This document shows positions 43,865 to 52,527 of a stretch of 52,527 nucleotides of DNA, piece by piece. The notes beneath the pieces were generated by a model. The model did not search any database. It was not told the origin of the DNA and saw nothing but the letters and a program-made list of their open reading frames with translations. Source of the stretch: Bacteroidota bacterium (lineage in GTDB: Bacteria > Bacteroidota > Bacteroidia > Chitinophagales > Chitinophagaceae); the NCBI GenBank assembly GCA_029561305.1, contig JAKQJG010000113.1, forward strand, positions 1 through 52,527. Reading direction: 5' to 3'. Positions within the stretch are counted from its first letter, which is position 1. Every line of letters begins with the position of its first letter. The position numbers and the translations under genes are program-made.

Positions 43865-44559
43865 GCAGTACCGTTTATTTGGTGCCTTCGGTGCTTGATG
43901 AAACTGCCACTCACACCATTCCGCTATACATCATTGATGCGGTGAAAAACTGTTCCGTGATCTTTGCTGAAAATGAGCGAACAGCAAGACGTTTCTTAAA
44001 AAGCATCTGTAAAGAAATAGTTATCGACGATTATGAGTGGTTTGCCATTCACAAAGCAGAAGAAGAACAGGTGAATAATTTCAGGCAAAAAATTAAAGAA
44101 GCAAAAAACATTGCCATAATAAGTGAAGCCGGTTGCCCGGGTGTGGCAGATCCCGGCCAGGTATTGGTGGAAGCAGCGCAACAAATGAATGCAATGGTAA
44201 AACCGTTGGTGGGTCCAAGTTCAATATTACTGGCCCTGATGGCAAGCGGTATGAATGGCCAGCATTTTGAATTTATTGGCTACCTGCCTATTGATAGCAT
44301 CGAAAAGACCAGGGTCTTAAAAGAGATTGAAAACACTTCTCAAAAAAAGAACAGCACACAAATATTTATTGAAACGCCGTACCGCAACGACCAGTTAATT
44401 GAAACAATTTTAAAAACCTGCAAGCCATCTTCACAGCTTTGCATAGCGGCAGACTTAACCGGTGCAAACGAATTTGTAAAAACAAAAACAATTGCAGACT
44501 GGAAGAAAGAAAAAACCAGCTTTCATAAAAAGCCGGCTATATTTTTATTAAAAGCATAA
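43861..44559 (+). CDS. RsmI-like SAM methyltransferase (tetrapyrrole methylase fold)
   Basis: 232 residues, shorter than the usual ~280 of RsmI. The N-domain opens VYLVPSVLDETATHTIPLYI. The glycine-rich signature ISEAGCPGVADPGQVLVEAA and VGPSSILLALMASGM follow, with the SAM-site strand FIETPYRNDQLIE. RsmI 2'-O-methylates C1402 of 16S rRNA. The length and the unusual N-terminus suggest a second, diverged paralogue such as is often seen in Bacteroidota, so rRNA C1402 activity is not certain. Overlaps the EI24 gene by four bases. Confidence 0.85.
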   Translation: MSSTVYLVPSVLDETATHTIPLYIIDAVKNCSVIFAENERTARRFLKSICKEIVIDDYEWFAIHKAEEEQVNNFRQKIKEAKNIAIISEAGCPGVADPGQVLVEAAQQMNAMVKPLVGPSSILLALMASGMNGQHFEFIGYLPIDSIEKTRVLKEIENTSQKKNSTQIFIETPYRNDQLIETILKTCKPSSQLCIAADLTGANEFVKTKTIADWKKEKTSFHKKPAIFLLKA

Positions 44560-44563
44560 AAGG

Positions 44564-44992
44564 TCAACGTTCAACGTCCTTCATTGCAATTACTTTATCA
44601 ACCACATACTTACTATAGCCCCTCCAGGGTATGGCTCCCCTGAATTCTTTGTAATGCAGATCAAAATATTTGCCGCTGTTATTCATCAGGTAGTTCGCAA
44701 GGCTGTCATTTTCAATTGAAAATTCAAATTCGTACGATGCTATTGAACCAGCAGTTTTAGAACGTATGCCACTTTGTATCAACTTTCCTTCAAACGTTTT
44801 AAAAACATTACCCTTTTTTACCACATAATTCAGTTCGCCCGATTTCACACCTTCGCCAAATACATTATAAAAATTCCACCATATCCAAATCACAAAAACT
44901 ACTGCACTCAGGAACACCAGCCATCGTAAGATCTTCTTAAAACCACTTGCTTTTTTGAGTGGTGTAGGTGAAAGTTGTTGAACATCAGCCAT
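44564..44992 (-). CDS. Small membrane protein, unknown
   Basis: 142 residues from ATG 44992; a longer frame starts at 45010 but the chosen one gives a normal N-terminus. A single helix (WLVFLSAVVFVIWIWWNFYN) follows a basic stretch (LKKASGFKKILR). The extracytoplasmic ~90 residues are strand-rich (SIASYEFEFSIENDSLANYL, FDLHYKEFRGAIPWRGYSKY). Similar proteins appear in many Bacteroidota genomes under unreliable names; no function known. Ends within a two-unit TCAACG repeat (44564-44576). Confidence 0.7.
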   Translation of the reverse strand: MADVQQLSPTPLKKASGFKKILRWLVFLSAVVFVIWIWWNFYNVFGEGVKSGELNYVVKKGNVFKTFEGKLIQSGIRSKTAGSIASYEFEFSIENDSLANYLMNNSGKYFDLHYKEFRGAIPWRGYSKYVVDKVIAMKDVER

Positions 44993-45072
44993 AGTAAGTA
45001 TTTGGTGCAATATAAATTATAAAAAATATTTAACGGTAAATAAATCAACGGCACACATCGAAATTTTATAAA

Positions 45073-45103
45073 TTGTTAAGATGCAGGCAGCTTTTTAAAT
45101 TTG
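45073..45103 (+). promoter_or_regulatory. Promoter of the ECF sigma / cupin anti-sigma pair
   Basis: TTG at 45073-45075, 20 nt spacer, TAAATTTG at 45096-45103. It fits the Bacteroidota consensus TTG-N17-23-TAnnTTTG in full. Start near 45107; leader of about 74 nt. The leader contains GAGGAGG (45121-45127), an unusually strong SD-like run, but it lies 53 bases before the ATG. Confidence 0.7.
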
Positions 45104-45180
45104 AAATGTAAAATATAGGTGAGGAGGTAAAATAGTTTAATTAGCTTGCCACTTTAAAAGTCAGTGTTTTTTAACTACTT

Positions 45181-45681
45181 ATGAGAAAAGAAAATAGCCC
45201 TGCTACTGAAGACTGTGATTTAGCGATTGCGGCAGGACTGGGCAACAGGGAAGCTTTTGGCAGGTTGTATGATAAGTACGCTCCCCCACTTATGGGAATT
45301 ATAACGAGAACAGTGGAAGGCGGCACTTCGGCAGAGCAAATACTTCAGTCAACATTTATGCATATTTTGAAGCAAATTGACTTATTTGATGCATCAAGAA
45401 ATTCTTTTTTTACATGGCTGCTTACCATTGCCCGCCAGCAGGTTATTGCAAATACGTGCCCGGCAGATTTAAAAAAACCAGCTGCTAATAATATCGTATA
45501 TAGTACCGTTAATAATAATAACACATGGCAGCCTCATCTGGCTGCTGGCGAAGTACTTATTTTTGATTTGTTTTTTTATAATGGGATGAATTTTGAAAGA
45601 ATAGCATCAATAATAAAAAGGCCGGTTGAAGACGTTAAAAAGGACATAAGACAGGTTATAAAGAATATTAATTCAAAATAA
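45181..45681 (+). CDS. ECF RNA polymerase sigma factor
   Basis: 166 residues. Region 2: AFGRLYDKYAPPLMGIITRT with EQILQSTFMHILKQIDLF and FFTWLLTIARQQVI. Region 4: VLIFDLFFYNGMNFERIASI and RPVEDVKKDIRQVIKNI (helix-turn-helix). Region 4 is a little degenerate in the first helix. The adjacent gene, 5 bases downstream, encodes a cupin anti-sigma. Likely responds to an intracellular chemical signal, because the partner is soluble. It has a full consensus promoter upstream. Confidence 0.9.
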   Translation: MRKENSPATEDCDLAIAAGLGNREAFGRLYDKYAPPLMGIITRTVEGGTSAEQILQSTFMHILKQIDLFDASRNSFFTWLLTIARQQVIANTCPADLKKPAANNIVYSTVNNNNTWQPHLAAGEVLIFDLFFYNGMNFERIASIIKRPVEDVKKDIRQVIKNINSK

Positions 45682-45686
45682 TAAAA

Positions 45687-46292
45687 ATGACTCCGCAGGA
45701 ATATATAAACACTGGTTTACTGGAACAATATGTTCTGGGTTGCACCAATGCGGCAGAGTCGGAAGAGGTGGAAAAAATGGCTGCTGCTTATGAAACTGTA
45801 AGAAGGGAGTTAGATGCTATAGCAGATGCGTTGGGTGCATATGCAATGACCCATGCAATTGTGCCAGATCCCATTATAAAACCATTCCTGCTTGCGACCA
45901 TTGATTATGCAGAAAGACTGAAAAATGGCGAGCCTGTCAGCGGTCCTCCGATTTTAAATAAAAATTCTGTTATTGCCGACTACGCTGAATGGCTCAACCG
46001 TACCGACATGATACCTTGGAATGACCAGGATATCTATGCAAAAATTATTGGCTACACACCCCAGGCGCTTACGGCCATTGTGTGGTTAAAAGATTATGCC
46101 CCAAAAGAAGTACACGATAATGAATATGAAAAATTTCTTATTGTGGAAGGAACATGCAATATCATTGTGGATGACGAGATTAATGCGTTAGGGCCAGGCG
46201 ACTATTTCGCTATTCCACTTCACAAAAATCACCTGGTGCAGGTTACATCGGCTGTGCCATGCAAAGTTATTTTGCAAAGAGTGGCAGCGTGA
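45687..46292 (+). CDS. Soluble cupin-domain anti-sigma factor (ChrR-like)
   Basis: 201 residues. The N-terminus (EYINTGLLEQYVLGCTNAAE) resembles RskA-type anti-sigma domains, but the zinc motif HxxxCxxC of ZAS proteins is missing. Residues ~125-200 form a cupin: H143 with E146/E148 (VHDNEYEKFLIVEG), and the second motif GPGDYFAIPLHKNH with H182. These residues can bind a metal. There is no transmembrane segment. In ChrR, a cupin-like C-terminal domain helps sense singlet oxygen. Here the ligand is unknown. It follows the sigma gene by five bases. Confidence 0.85.
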   Translation: MTPQEYINTGLLEQYVLGCTNAAESEEVEKMAAAYETVRRELDAIADALGAYAMTHAIVPDPIIKPFLLATIDYAERLKNGEPVSGPPILNKNSVIADYAEWLNRTDMIPWNDQDIYAKIIGYTPQALTAIVWLKDYAPKEVHDNEYEKFLIVEGTCNIIVDDEINALGPGDYFAIPLHKNHLVQVTSAVPCKVILQRVAA

Positions 46293-46329
46293 TAACTCTA
46301 TAAAAAATACTGGCATACCTGTACTTATT

Positions 46330-47703
46330 TTATAAGCCATACTTATCAACCAGATAAATAAGCGCTGCCATGTTTACTGCCCCCAGGTGCAGTTCTCTCC
46401 TGCTCACCGTTTCAAAAGTATCAGTTGAAGCATGATGTATGTCGAAATAACGCTGTGTATCCGGTATCAATGCACATAAAACAGTTCCTAATTTTTTCAG
46501 TGGCTCAATATCAGCACCGCTGTGGCCTTTTACAAATTCATAAACTCCATAAGGGTAAAATAATTTTTTCCAGCCATTCAGCTTTTCAAATGACACATCC
46601 GCATTTTCAAAACTAAAAGTACGGGGCGAAAAACCGCCGGCATCGCTTTCCAATGCAAATACATGTTTTTCTCCCTTCAACTCTGCAAGTTCTTCATACT
46701 TCCTTGCTCCCCTACCGCCATTTTCCTCATTCATAAACATAACAGCCCGGATGGTTCTTTTGGGTTGAATACCTGTTGCTTTTAATGCCCGTATTATCTC
46801 TATGCTTTGCACACAACCAGCACCATCATCGTGTGCCCCTTCAGCAAGGTCCCAGCTATCCAGGTGCCCCCCAACAGTGATGATTTCATTGGGATATTCT
46901 TTTCCCTTTACCTCTCCTATTACATTGAAGGAAGGAGCATCGGGCAGCATTTGGCAATTTGTTTGTACAAAAGCAGTAAGCATCATTTTTCTTTTCAATT
47001 GATTGCTTAGCCAGTTCGCATCATTGGTACTGATTGCTACTGCAGGTATCTTAGGAAAAGAGTCATTATAAGCTGTAACACCTGTATGAGGAAAGTCATC
47101 CGGATTGATCGCCAAAGAGCGTACCATAGCACCAACAGCCCCGTATTTTGCGGCAATAGTGGGAGCACCCCATCTGCCAATACCACTTTCTCCATAAGAC
47201 TGAAACACATTGATATTGGTTGGGTCCATAGTAAAATTGATAAACACAATCTTTCCATCTAATACTGATTCACCTAACTGGTGTATTTCTTCTATGCTTT
47301 TCACTTCCACCACAGCACCAGTAATGCCACTTTTACCTGTACCTACAGAATTTCCCAAAGCGCACAGATTAAGATTGTATTTTTTTCCAGCCGCCATCTG
47401 TATATAACCTGTTTCTTTTGCACCTCTTTCCCAATGCGGCACCCTGCAGGGTTGCAGGTAAACGGTATCGGCTCCGGCTTCTTTCAGCATTTTTGCCGTT
47501 GCCTCTACCGCCTTCTGTGCGTTTACTGAACCACTTAATCTTGGTCCGATTTTTTTACAGATATAACGAAGGTTATCATACGCTTTACCGTGAGACAAAA
47601 TTTCGTCCGCTAATACTTTTATAGAGGTGGAATCATCGGATTGTGCATTGGAAGAAATGGCTATCAGAATAGCAGCTAAGTGCAGCAAAAATTTTGTTCT
47701 CAT
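46330..47703 (-). CDS. Secreted M28 family zinc metallopeptidase
   Basis: 457 residues. Signal peptide MRTKFLLHLAAILIAISSNA. A PA domain insertion (residues ~125-225, LDGKIVFINFTMD) is followed by the peptidase core: H280 in VGGHLDSWD, D292 in HDDGAG, E326-E327 in NEENGG (catalytic and metal), D354 in ESDAGG, and a His in IHHASTDTF near the end. These are the five zinc ligands or catalytic positions. It is a co-catalytic di-zinc aminopeptidase or glutamate carboxypeptidase-like enzyme, probably periplasmic. It has a matching promoter upstream (47721-47749). Confidence 0.93.
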   Translation of the reverse strand: MRTKFLLHLAAILIAISSNAQSDDSTSIKVLADEILSHGKAYDNLRYICKKIGPRLSGSVNAQKAVEATAKMLKEAGADTVYLQPCRVPHWERGAKETGYIQMAAGKKYNLNLCALGNSVGTGKSGITGAVVEVKSIEEIHQLGESVLDGKIVFINFTMDPTNINVFQSYGESGIGRWGAPTIAAKYGAVGAMVRSLAINPDDFPHTGVTAYNDSFPKIPAVAISTNDANWLSNQLKRKMMLTAFVQTNCQMLPDAPSFNVIGEVKGKEYPNEIITVGGHLDSWDLAEGAHDDGAGCVQSIEIIRALKATGIQPKRTIRAVMFMNEENGGRGARKYEELAELKGEKHVFALESDAGGFSPRTFSFENADVSFEKLNGWKKLFYPYGVYEFVKGHSGADIEPLKKLGTVLCALIPDTQRYFDIHHASTDTFETVSRRELHLGAVNMAALIYLVDKYGL

Positions 47704-48026
47704 AAACTCATTTGAAGTTCCAAACTTAACAAGATTACAGATACCTCAATAGATAAATAAAACAGTGGCTTTACTGGTTGATAAATGGAAAACTATAAAC
47801 ACCTTGTTTGGCAATGATTTTTGTACATTGCAGCGCTTTGTGAGCAGCGTGTAAAGCCAGGTCGAACCGGGTAAATTTAAAGTATGCATCATTATCGCCG
47901 CATATTTTCTGAAAGTGAAATGCAGTAAAGCGCTTACAAAAAGCTGAATCAAAAGCCAGATTGCAATGCTGCTGCCGGTACAAAAAAATATTAATCATCA
48001 AATTTTCCCTTTAGGGACTTAAGGTT
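47704..48026. other. Divergent intergenic region before the malic enzyme gene
   Basis: About 320 bases with the M28 promoter on the left. No TAnnTTTG element for the malic enzyme gene was found on the plus strand. Minus-strand frames of 68-76 codons here have no protein-like features and overlap each other, so they are not called. Confidence 0.45.
47721..47749 (-). promoter_or_regulatory. Promoter of the M28 peptidase gene
   Basis: On the minus strand TTG (47749-47747), 18-nt spacer, TAAGTTTG (47728-47721) matches the full Bacteroidota consensus. Start near 47717, leader ~14 nt. Confidence 0.7.
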
Positions 48027-50375
48027 ATGTCGAAAGAATTGAGAAAACAACAGGCGCTGGAATACCATTCAAAAGGACGGCCCGGTAAAATTGAAGTGAT
48101 ACCAACCAAAGAAGCCAAAACACAACGTGATCTTTCATTGGCTTATTCTCCCGGCGTTGCAGAACCCTGCCTGGAAATTGCGGCCAATGTGGAAGAAGTG
48201 TACAAATACACAGCCAAAGGAAATTTAGTAGGGGTAATCAGCAATGGTACTGCCGTACTTGGCCTCGGCAACATCGGTCCGGAAGCCGGCAAACCTGTAA
48301 TGGAGGGGAAAGGTGTGTTGTTTAAAATTTTTGCTGACATTGATGTTTTCGATATTGAAATAAACGAAACAGACCCTGAAAAATTTGTGCAGATCGTAAA
48401 GTCGCTTGAACCAACTTTTGGCGGCATCAATTTAGAAGATATCAAAGCGCCTGAATGTTTTTATATAGAACAAAAACTTAAACAGGAGTTGAAGATTCCC
48501 GTCATGCATGATGATCAGCACGGTACGGCCATCATTTCTGCAGCTGCTTTACTGAATGCATTGGAAATTCAAAAGAAAAAAATTGAAAAAGTAAGGTTTG
48601 TTGTTAGTGGTGCCGGCGCTGCTGCAATGGCTTGTATGAAGTTATATGTTTCATTGGGGGCCAGTACAGATAATTTCATGGTATTTGACAGGAAAGGAAT
48701 TTTATATAAAGGCCGTCCTGATGTGGAAGATGTTAAAAAAGATTTTTGCAATGATCCAAAATATAAAGATTACAGCCTGTACGACGCAATGAAAGATGCA
48801 GATGTATTCATTGGATTAAGCAGTGGCAATGTAGTAAGCCCTGAAATGGTAAAAAGCATGGCAAAGAATCCAATCGTTTTTGCGATGGCCAATCCTGATC
48901 CTGAAATAAGTTATGAAGCGGCAACTGAGTGCCGTAAAGATATTATTATGGCCACTGGCCGCAGTGATTATCCTAACCAGGTTAACAATGTACTCGGCTT
49001 TCCCTATATTTTTCGTGGCGCCCTTGATGTGAGAGCAACTACTATCAATGAAGCCATGAAACTGGCGGCCGTAAAGGCTCTGGCAGCACTTACACGTGAA
49101 CCCGTACCGGATATTGTGAACCTGGCGTACAATGAAAAAACAATTGTATTTGGTCCCACTTATATTATTCCCAAACCACTGGATCCAAGATTATTGGCCA
49201 CTGTGGCACCGGCCGTAGCAAGAGCAGCTATGGAAAGCGGAGTGGCTAAATATCCCATCACAGACTGGGAAGGCTATGGAGTAGCCTTGAATAAAAGATT
49301 AGGTTTAGATAACCAGCTAAGCCGTGTTATTGGAAGCAAGGCAAGAAAAGATCCAAAACGGGTTTTATTTGCTGATGCAGAAAATTCGAAGGTATTAAAA
49401 GTGGCGCAGTTAGTACAGGAAGAAGGCGTGGGGTACCCGATACTGTTAGGTGATGAAAAAAGAATCAGGAAAATTGCTGCTACCAATGGTATTGATATTG
49501 ACGACATGCCGATCATTAATCCCAAAGACGATGAGCATGATGAAATGAGGGAAAAATTCGGGGAGCTGTTTTATGCCCAACGGCAACGCAGGGGCATCAA
49601 CAAACACGAGAGTCACAAAATAATGAAAGACCGGAATTACTTCGGTTCTATGATGGTGGAAACCGGAGAGGCAGATTGTATGATCAGCGGTCTGTCAAAA
49701 AATTATGCAGACACTATCAGGCCGGCCATACAAACCATTGGTACAGAAGAGGGAGTGAAAAAGATCGCAGGCATGTATATTATTTTCACCAAACGGGGAC
49801 CATTATTCCTTGCAGATACCACGATCAATTTTAATCCCACTGCAGAAGAACTGGCTGAGATCACTTTATTAGTTGCCAAAGAAATACGGCATTTTAACAT
49901 TACGCCCCGTGTTGCCATGCTTAGCTACAGCAACTTTGGCAGCAGTGATGGTGAAGAAGCAAAACTGGTAAGAAGGGCAAGAGAAATAGTAAAGCAAAAA
50001 GACCCAACATTGTGTTGTGATGGAGAAGTCCAGGGTATCCTGGCTTTTAATAAAGAAATATTAAAAGATAACTACCCTTTTACGGAATTACTAAATGGAG
50101 AAGTCAATACACTCATCTTTCCCAACCTGGCTGCTGGCAATATAGCATATAACTTACTGCAGGAAGTAAGTGGCTTTGATGCAATAGGCCCCATCATATT
50201 GGGACTTAATAAACCCGTGCATGTACTGCAGCTGGGAAGCTCAATCCGTTCTATTTTCAATATGGTGCTGATAGCAGTGGTGGATGCACAAATGAAAAGC
50301 AAGGTTAATGCAACCGAAGCCATTAAACAAAGCAAATGGTGGAAACGATTTAAAAAAACAGCGCATGATATGTAA
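48027..50375 (+). CDS. maeB: NADP-dependent malic enzyme (malic-PTA type)
   Basis: 782 residues. The malic enzyme domain (1-~410) has [12 protein letters not shown], the catalytic Lys/Asp region [14 protein letters not shown], the nucleotide fold [20 protein letters not shown] and [14 protein letters not shown]. Residues ~430-780 form a PTA_PTB domain ([20 protein letters not shown] to [20 protein letters not shown]) lacking clear catalytic evidence; in MaeB it is regulatory. It oxidises malate to pyruvate with NADPH. The stop overlaps the next start by one base (TAATG), so the downstream kinase-like gene is translated together. Confidence 0.96.
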   Translation: MSKELRKQQALEYHSKGRPGKIEVIPTKEAKTQRDLSLAYSPGVAEPCLEIAANVEEVYKYTAKGNLVGVISNGTAVLGLGNIGPEAGKPVMEGKGVLFKIFADIDVFDIEINETDPEKFVQIVKSLEPTFGGINLEDIKAPECFYIEQKLKQELKIPVMHDDQHGTAIISAAALLNALEIQKKKIEKVRFVVSGAGAAAMACMKLYVSLGASTDNFMVFDRKGILYKGRPDVEDVKKDFCNDPKYKDYSLYDAMKDADVFIGLSSGNVVSPEMVKSMAKNPIVFAMANPDPEISYEAATECRKDIIMATGRSDYPNQVNNVLGFPYIFRGALDVRATTINEAMKLAAVKALAALTREPVPDIVNLAYNEKTIVFGPTYIIPKPLDPRLLATVAPAVARAAMESGVAKYPITDWEGYGVALNKRLGLDNQLSRVIGSKARKDPKRVLFADAENSKVLKVAQLVQEEGVGYPILLGDEKRIRKIAATNGIDIDDMPIINPKDDEHDEMREKFGELFYAQRQRRGINKHESHKIMKDRNYFGSMMVETGEADCMISGLSKNYADTIRPAIQTIGTEEGVKKIAGMYIIFTKRGPLFLADTTINFNPTAEELAEITLLVAKEIRHFNITPRVAMLSYSNFGSSDGEEAKLVRRAREIVKQKDPTLCCDGEVQGILAFNKEILKDNYPFTELLNGEVNTLIFPNLAAGNIAYNLLQEVSGFDAIGPIILGLNKPVHVLQLGSSIRSIFNMVLIAVVDAQMKSKVNATEAIKQSKWWKRFKKTAHDM

Positions 50376-51442
50376 TGCCTCAAAAACCCAGTGACCATAT
50401 CAGTAAAAAAAAATTGTCCTTTTCCGTTAGTAAGCCTTTCAAAAAATATTTGAGACGGTATGGACGGGAAATGAATCTGCCCGTTTCTTATGATATGCTC
50501 AAACATTTTGATGGCAGCATTCCAGTTAGAGACAACCTGGGTAAAGACACTTATTGGGAAACTGTTTTTTACAACCCGGTGATGACGGATGAGATTCATG
50601 CAGGCTTAAAGAGGGTCTATTCCCATTTAAAGTCGAGCGGCCCCACACAGGCAGAAGAACATTTGCATATTGAACGCATAGATTATTGCCTGTTCGGGAA
50701 TTCCAAACCCTTTCGAATCAAGATCGTAAACAATTACAATGAGGTATATGATTACTTCTATATCAAAGTTGCAGATTCCTCACGGATTTTCGGGATGGAG
50801 CTCGAACATTTACTCAGCCCTTACTGGATTAATTTCTTAGTAGATGATAACACACTTGCTGAGGAACACATATCTGGTATACCTGGTGATATGTTTATAG
50901 AAAAATACCTTGACAAACCTGAGTTTAATATAAAAAAAATAGCAAAAGAATTTGTCAAATTCAATGAACGCTGCTTTACAAGGCTATTAGGAGACATGCG
51001 GAGTTATAACTTTGTTTTTGATCTTACGCAGGACTTTGATGACATACAATTCCGGATCCGGGCAATTGATTTTGATCAGCAGAGTTATGAGGGGAATAAA
51101 AATATCTACCTGCCGCAATTCTTTAAGGAGAACAATGTATTTGTACTGATGGTGCAAAAATATTTGCATCCTGATGTGATAAAACAATACCAGCAGGAAG
51201 AAAAAGCGCAAATAATCAGGAGAATAAAAGCGCAACGTCAACGGCTAAGGGATTTGAGAGTTGCTGCATCCGATGAGCCTCTATCAACTGCCGAAAAAAT
51301 AAAACAATTGGCCACCGAGCTGGGGGCATTTCACAATAACCTTCAAGGTTTTCAATCCTGCACAACTATGCCACAGGTAATGTACCAGCATTTAAAAGAG
51401 CTGTTACTTTCAGAAAAAAAGAAAAATTTCGGGGCCTCCTGA
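50375..51442 (+). CDS. Kinase-motif protein coupled to malic enzyme, unknown function
   Basis: 355 residues, no named family recognised. Middle residues carry protein-kinase/APH-like motifs in the right order: Lys K131 in DYFYIKVAD, Glu E142 or E144 in GMELEHLL, a catalytic-loop pattern D207-x4-N212 in LLGDMRSYNFVFD, and D232-F-D234 in AIDFDQQ. The spacing D...N of five residues equals that of kinases. The N-terminus is Lys-rich, and the C-terminal 90 residues form a charged coiled coil. Its start shares one base with the malic enzyme stop. A role in regulating malic enzyme or carbon flow is inferred from coupling, not shown. Confidence 0.7.
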   Translation: MPQKPSDHISKKKLSFSVSKPFKKYLRRYGREMNLPVSYDMLKHFDGSIPVRDNLGKDTYWETVFYNPVMTDEIHAGLKRVYSHLKSSGPTQAEEHLHIERIDYCLFGNSKPFRIKIVNNYNEVYDYFYIKVADSSRIFGMELEHLLSPYWINFLVDDNTLAEEHISGIPGDMFIEKYLDKPEFNIKKIAKEFVKFNERCFTRLLGDMRSYNFVFDLTQDFDDIQFRIRAIDFDQQSYEGNKNIYLPQFFKENNVFVLMVQKYLHPDVIKQYQQEEKAQIIRRIKAQRQRLRDLRVAASDEPLSTAEKIKQLATELGAFHNNLQGFQSCTTMPQVMYQHLKELLLSEKKKNFGAS

Positions 51443-51861
51443 AACAACGTTGATAATCCAGCCCGCATCTTTTCATGATCTGAATTGGATATATACCTGG
51501 CATTACTGTCGGTAGTTGATATTTCAAATGATTCTACTTCAAAGCCGGCAATTCAGCTTATATAACACTCGCTTCTCAGCAAATTTCAACGTGGAAAATA
51601 TGCGGTTGATTAATTTCTTATGCCAGTTTCAACTTGTAAATGATAGATTCATATAAGTTAAACGCTGTCAAGGGGATCTAAATCTTCGGGTATCGTATTG
51701 GTATTATTTAACTCTTTCCGGGCTTCAAATTAACAAGACAACGACAAAAACAGGAGAACATGGGATCAACGTCATACCAAATTTCTGGATGGTTATTGCA
51801 CAGCTGCAACACTGCCTGCAGTTATTACCAGTTGTATAAATTCTTGTGCCCGTATAGACAT
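51443..51861. other. Gene-free stretch between the kinase-like gene and the rRNA operon end
   Basis: About 420 bases. A 39-codon ORF with an AGGAG site (51760-51879) ends inside the rRNA terminator and has no recognisable protein features. Nothing else is supported. Confidence 0.4.
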
Positions 51862-51891
51862 AAAAAAGCCCCACGATAAATCGCAGGGCTT
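51862..51891 (-). terminator. rRNA operon terminator
   Basis: On the minus strand AAGCCC (51891-51886) and CGAT pair with ATCG and GGGCTT (51871-51866) with a small internal loop, followed by T-rich sequence. It lies just past the 5S rRNA 3' end. Confidence 0.85.
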
Positions 51892-51898
51892 AAATGAA

Positions 51899-52009
<111 letters not shown>

Positions 52010-52062
52010 AGAAATTAAAAGATCAGAGAGAAGGTGCGGTTGTTAAGAACGTGTCGCTCAGA

Positions 52063-52090
52063 ACTTATCACCTGTAACCCATCACTTAAT
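52063..52090. repeat. Heptamer array in the 23S-5S spacer
   Basis: AC starts at 52063, 52070, 52077 and 52084, 7 bases apart, in units ACTTATC, ACCTGTA, ACCCATC, ACTTAAT. It lies in the ~120-nt spacer between 5S and 23S. Confidence 0.5.
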
Positions 52091-52132
52091 AATGTACATA
52101 TTGGGAAAGCTGTAAAGTAATTATAGAAAAAA

Positions 52133-52527
<395 letters not shown>

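Noticed and set aside
44564..44583. Two TCAACG units at 7-base spacing at a gene end
   Set aside because: Only two units and partly coding, too little to count as another member of the heptamer family.
47746..48001. Two overlapping minus-strand frames of 68 and 76 codons
   Set aside because: They overlap the M28 promoter and each other, have atypical composition and no motif.
51760..51879. 39-codon ORF with AGGAG before its ATG
   Set aside because: Good SD spacing, but it runs into the rRNA terminator, is poor in structure-forming residues and has no family features.

Overview
The window looks like chromosome of a Bacteroidota, most probably a gliding-type Chitinophagaceae-like member. This is inferred from a giant secreted protein with a type IX secretion (T9SS type B) C-terminal domain, many SPII lipoproteins, several TAnnTTTG promoter elements, few Shine-Dalgarno sequences, and the 5S/23S rRNA sequence at the right end. 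I see no phage, transposase, CRISPR or tRNA genes. Most genes are housekeeping, envelope or stress functions, so any novelty lies in repeats, decayed genes, fusions and gene pairings.

Layout. 1-1.0 kb: 3' part of an MFS transporter, then a gutted DNA-alkylation-repair gene. 1.5-7.4 kb: a complete RND efflux system (TolC, lipid-anchored adaptor, AcrB-like pump). 7.4-9.4 kb: a secreted serine hydrolase and a frameshifted DUF4136 lipoprotein gene. 9.5-14.7 kb: cofactor block on the minus strand with bioB-bioF-bioD-bioA and, upstream, panB. A REP/BIME-like double hairpin lies between bioB and bioF. 14.8-18 kb: a small membrane protein and a three-gene envelope operon including an LpoB-like lipoprotein. 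18.3-22.6 kb: a TPR protein, two decayed stress genes (universal stress protein and a KefB-like antiporter), a ribosome hibernation factor and small envelope proteins. 22.8-27.6 kb: a glycosyltransferase-phosphatase fusion and a histidine kinase/response regulator pair with an intact tandem UspA protein upstream. 27.7-30.1 kb: ECF sigma, anti-sigma and secreted-protein operon. 33-36.1 kb: ppx and ppk1 (polyphosphate turnover). 36.5-42.4 kb: a 1,954-residue T9SS cargo protein built from three families of tandem modules. 42.4-47.7 kb: 3-methyladenine glycosylase, EI24 protein, RsmI-like methylase, a second ECF sigma with a soluble cupin anti-sigma, and an M28 peptidase. 48.0-51.4 kb: malic enzyme translationally coupled to a kinase-like protein. 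51.9 kb to the end: 3' end of an rRNA operon on the minus strand (23S partial, 5S, terminator).

Most unusual signals. (1) At least five gene-free stretches, including the 23S-5S spacer, carry degenerate arrays with a strict 7-nt period but different base sequences. They resemble, in form only, the heptanucleotide STRR repeats of cyanobacteria. (2) The bioB-bioF spacer holds two inverted 29-nt hairpin elements whose stems differ by paired changes, around a third palindrome. (3) Four genes are visibly decaying. (4) Two protein arrangements deserve follow-up: a GpgS-like glycosyltransferase fused to a HAD phosphatase, and a kinase-motif protein sharing one base (TAATG) with malic enzyme.
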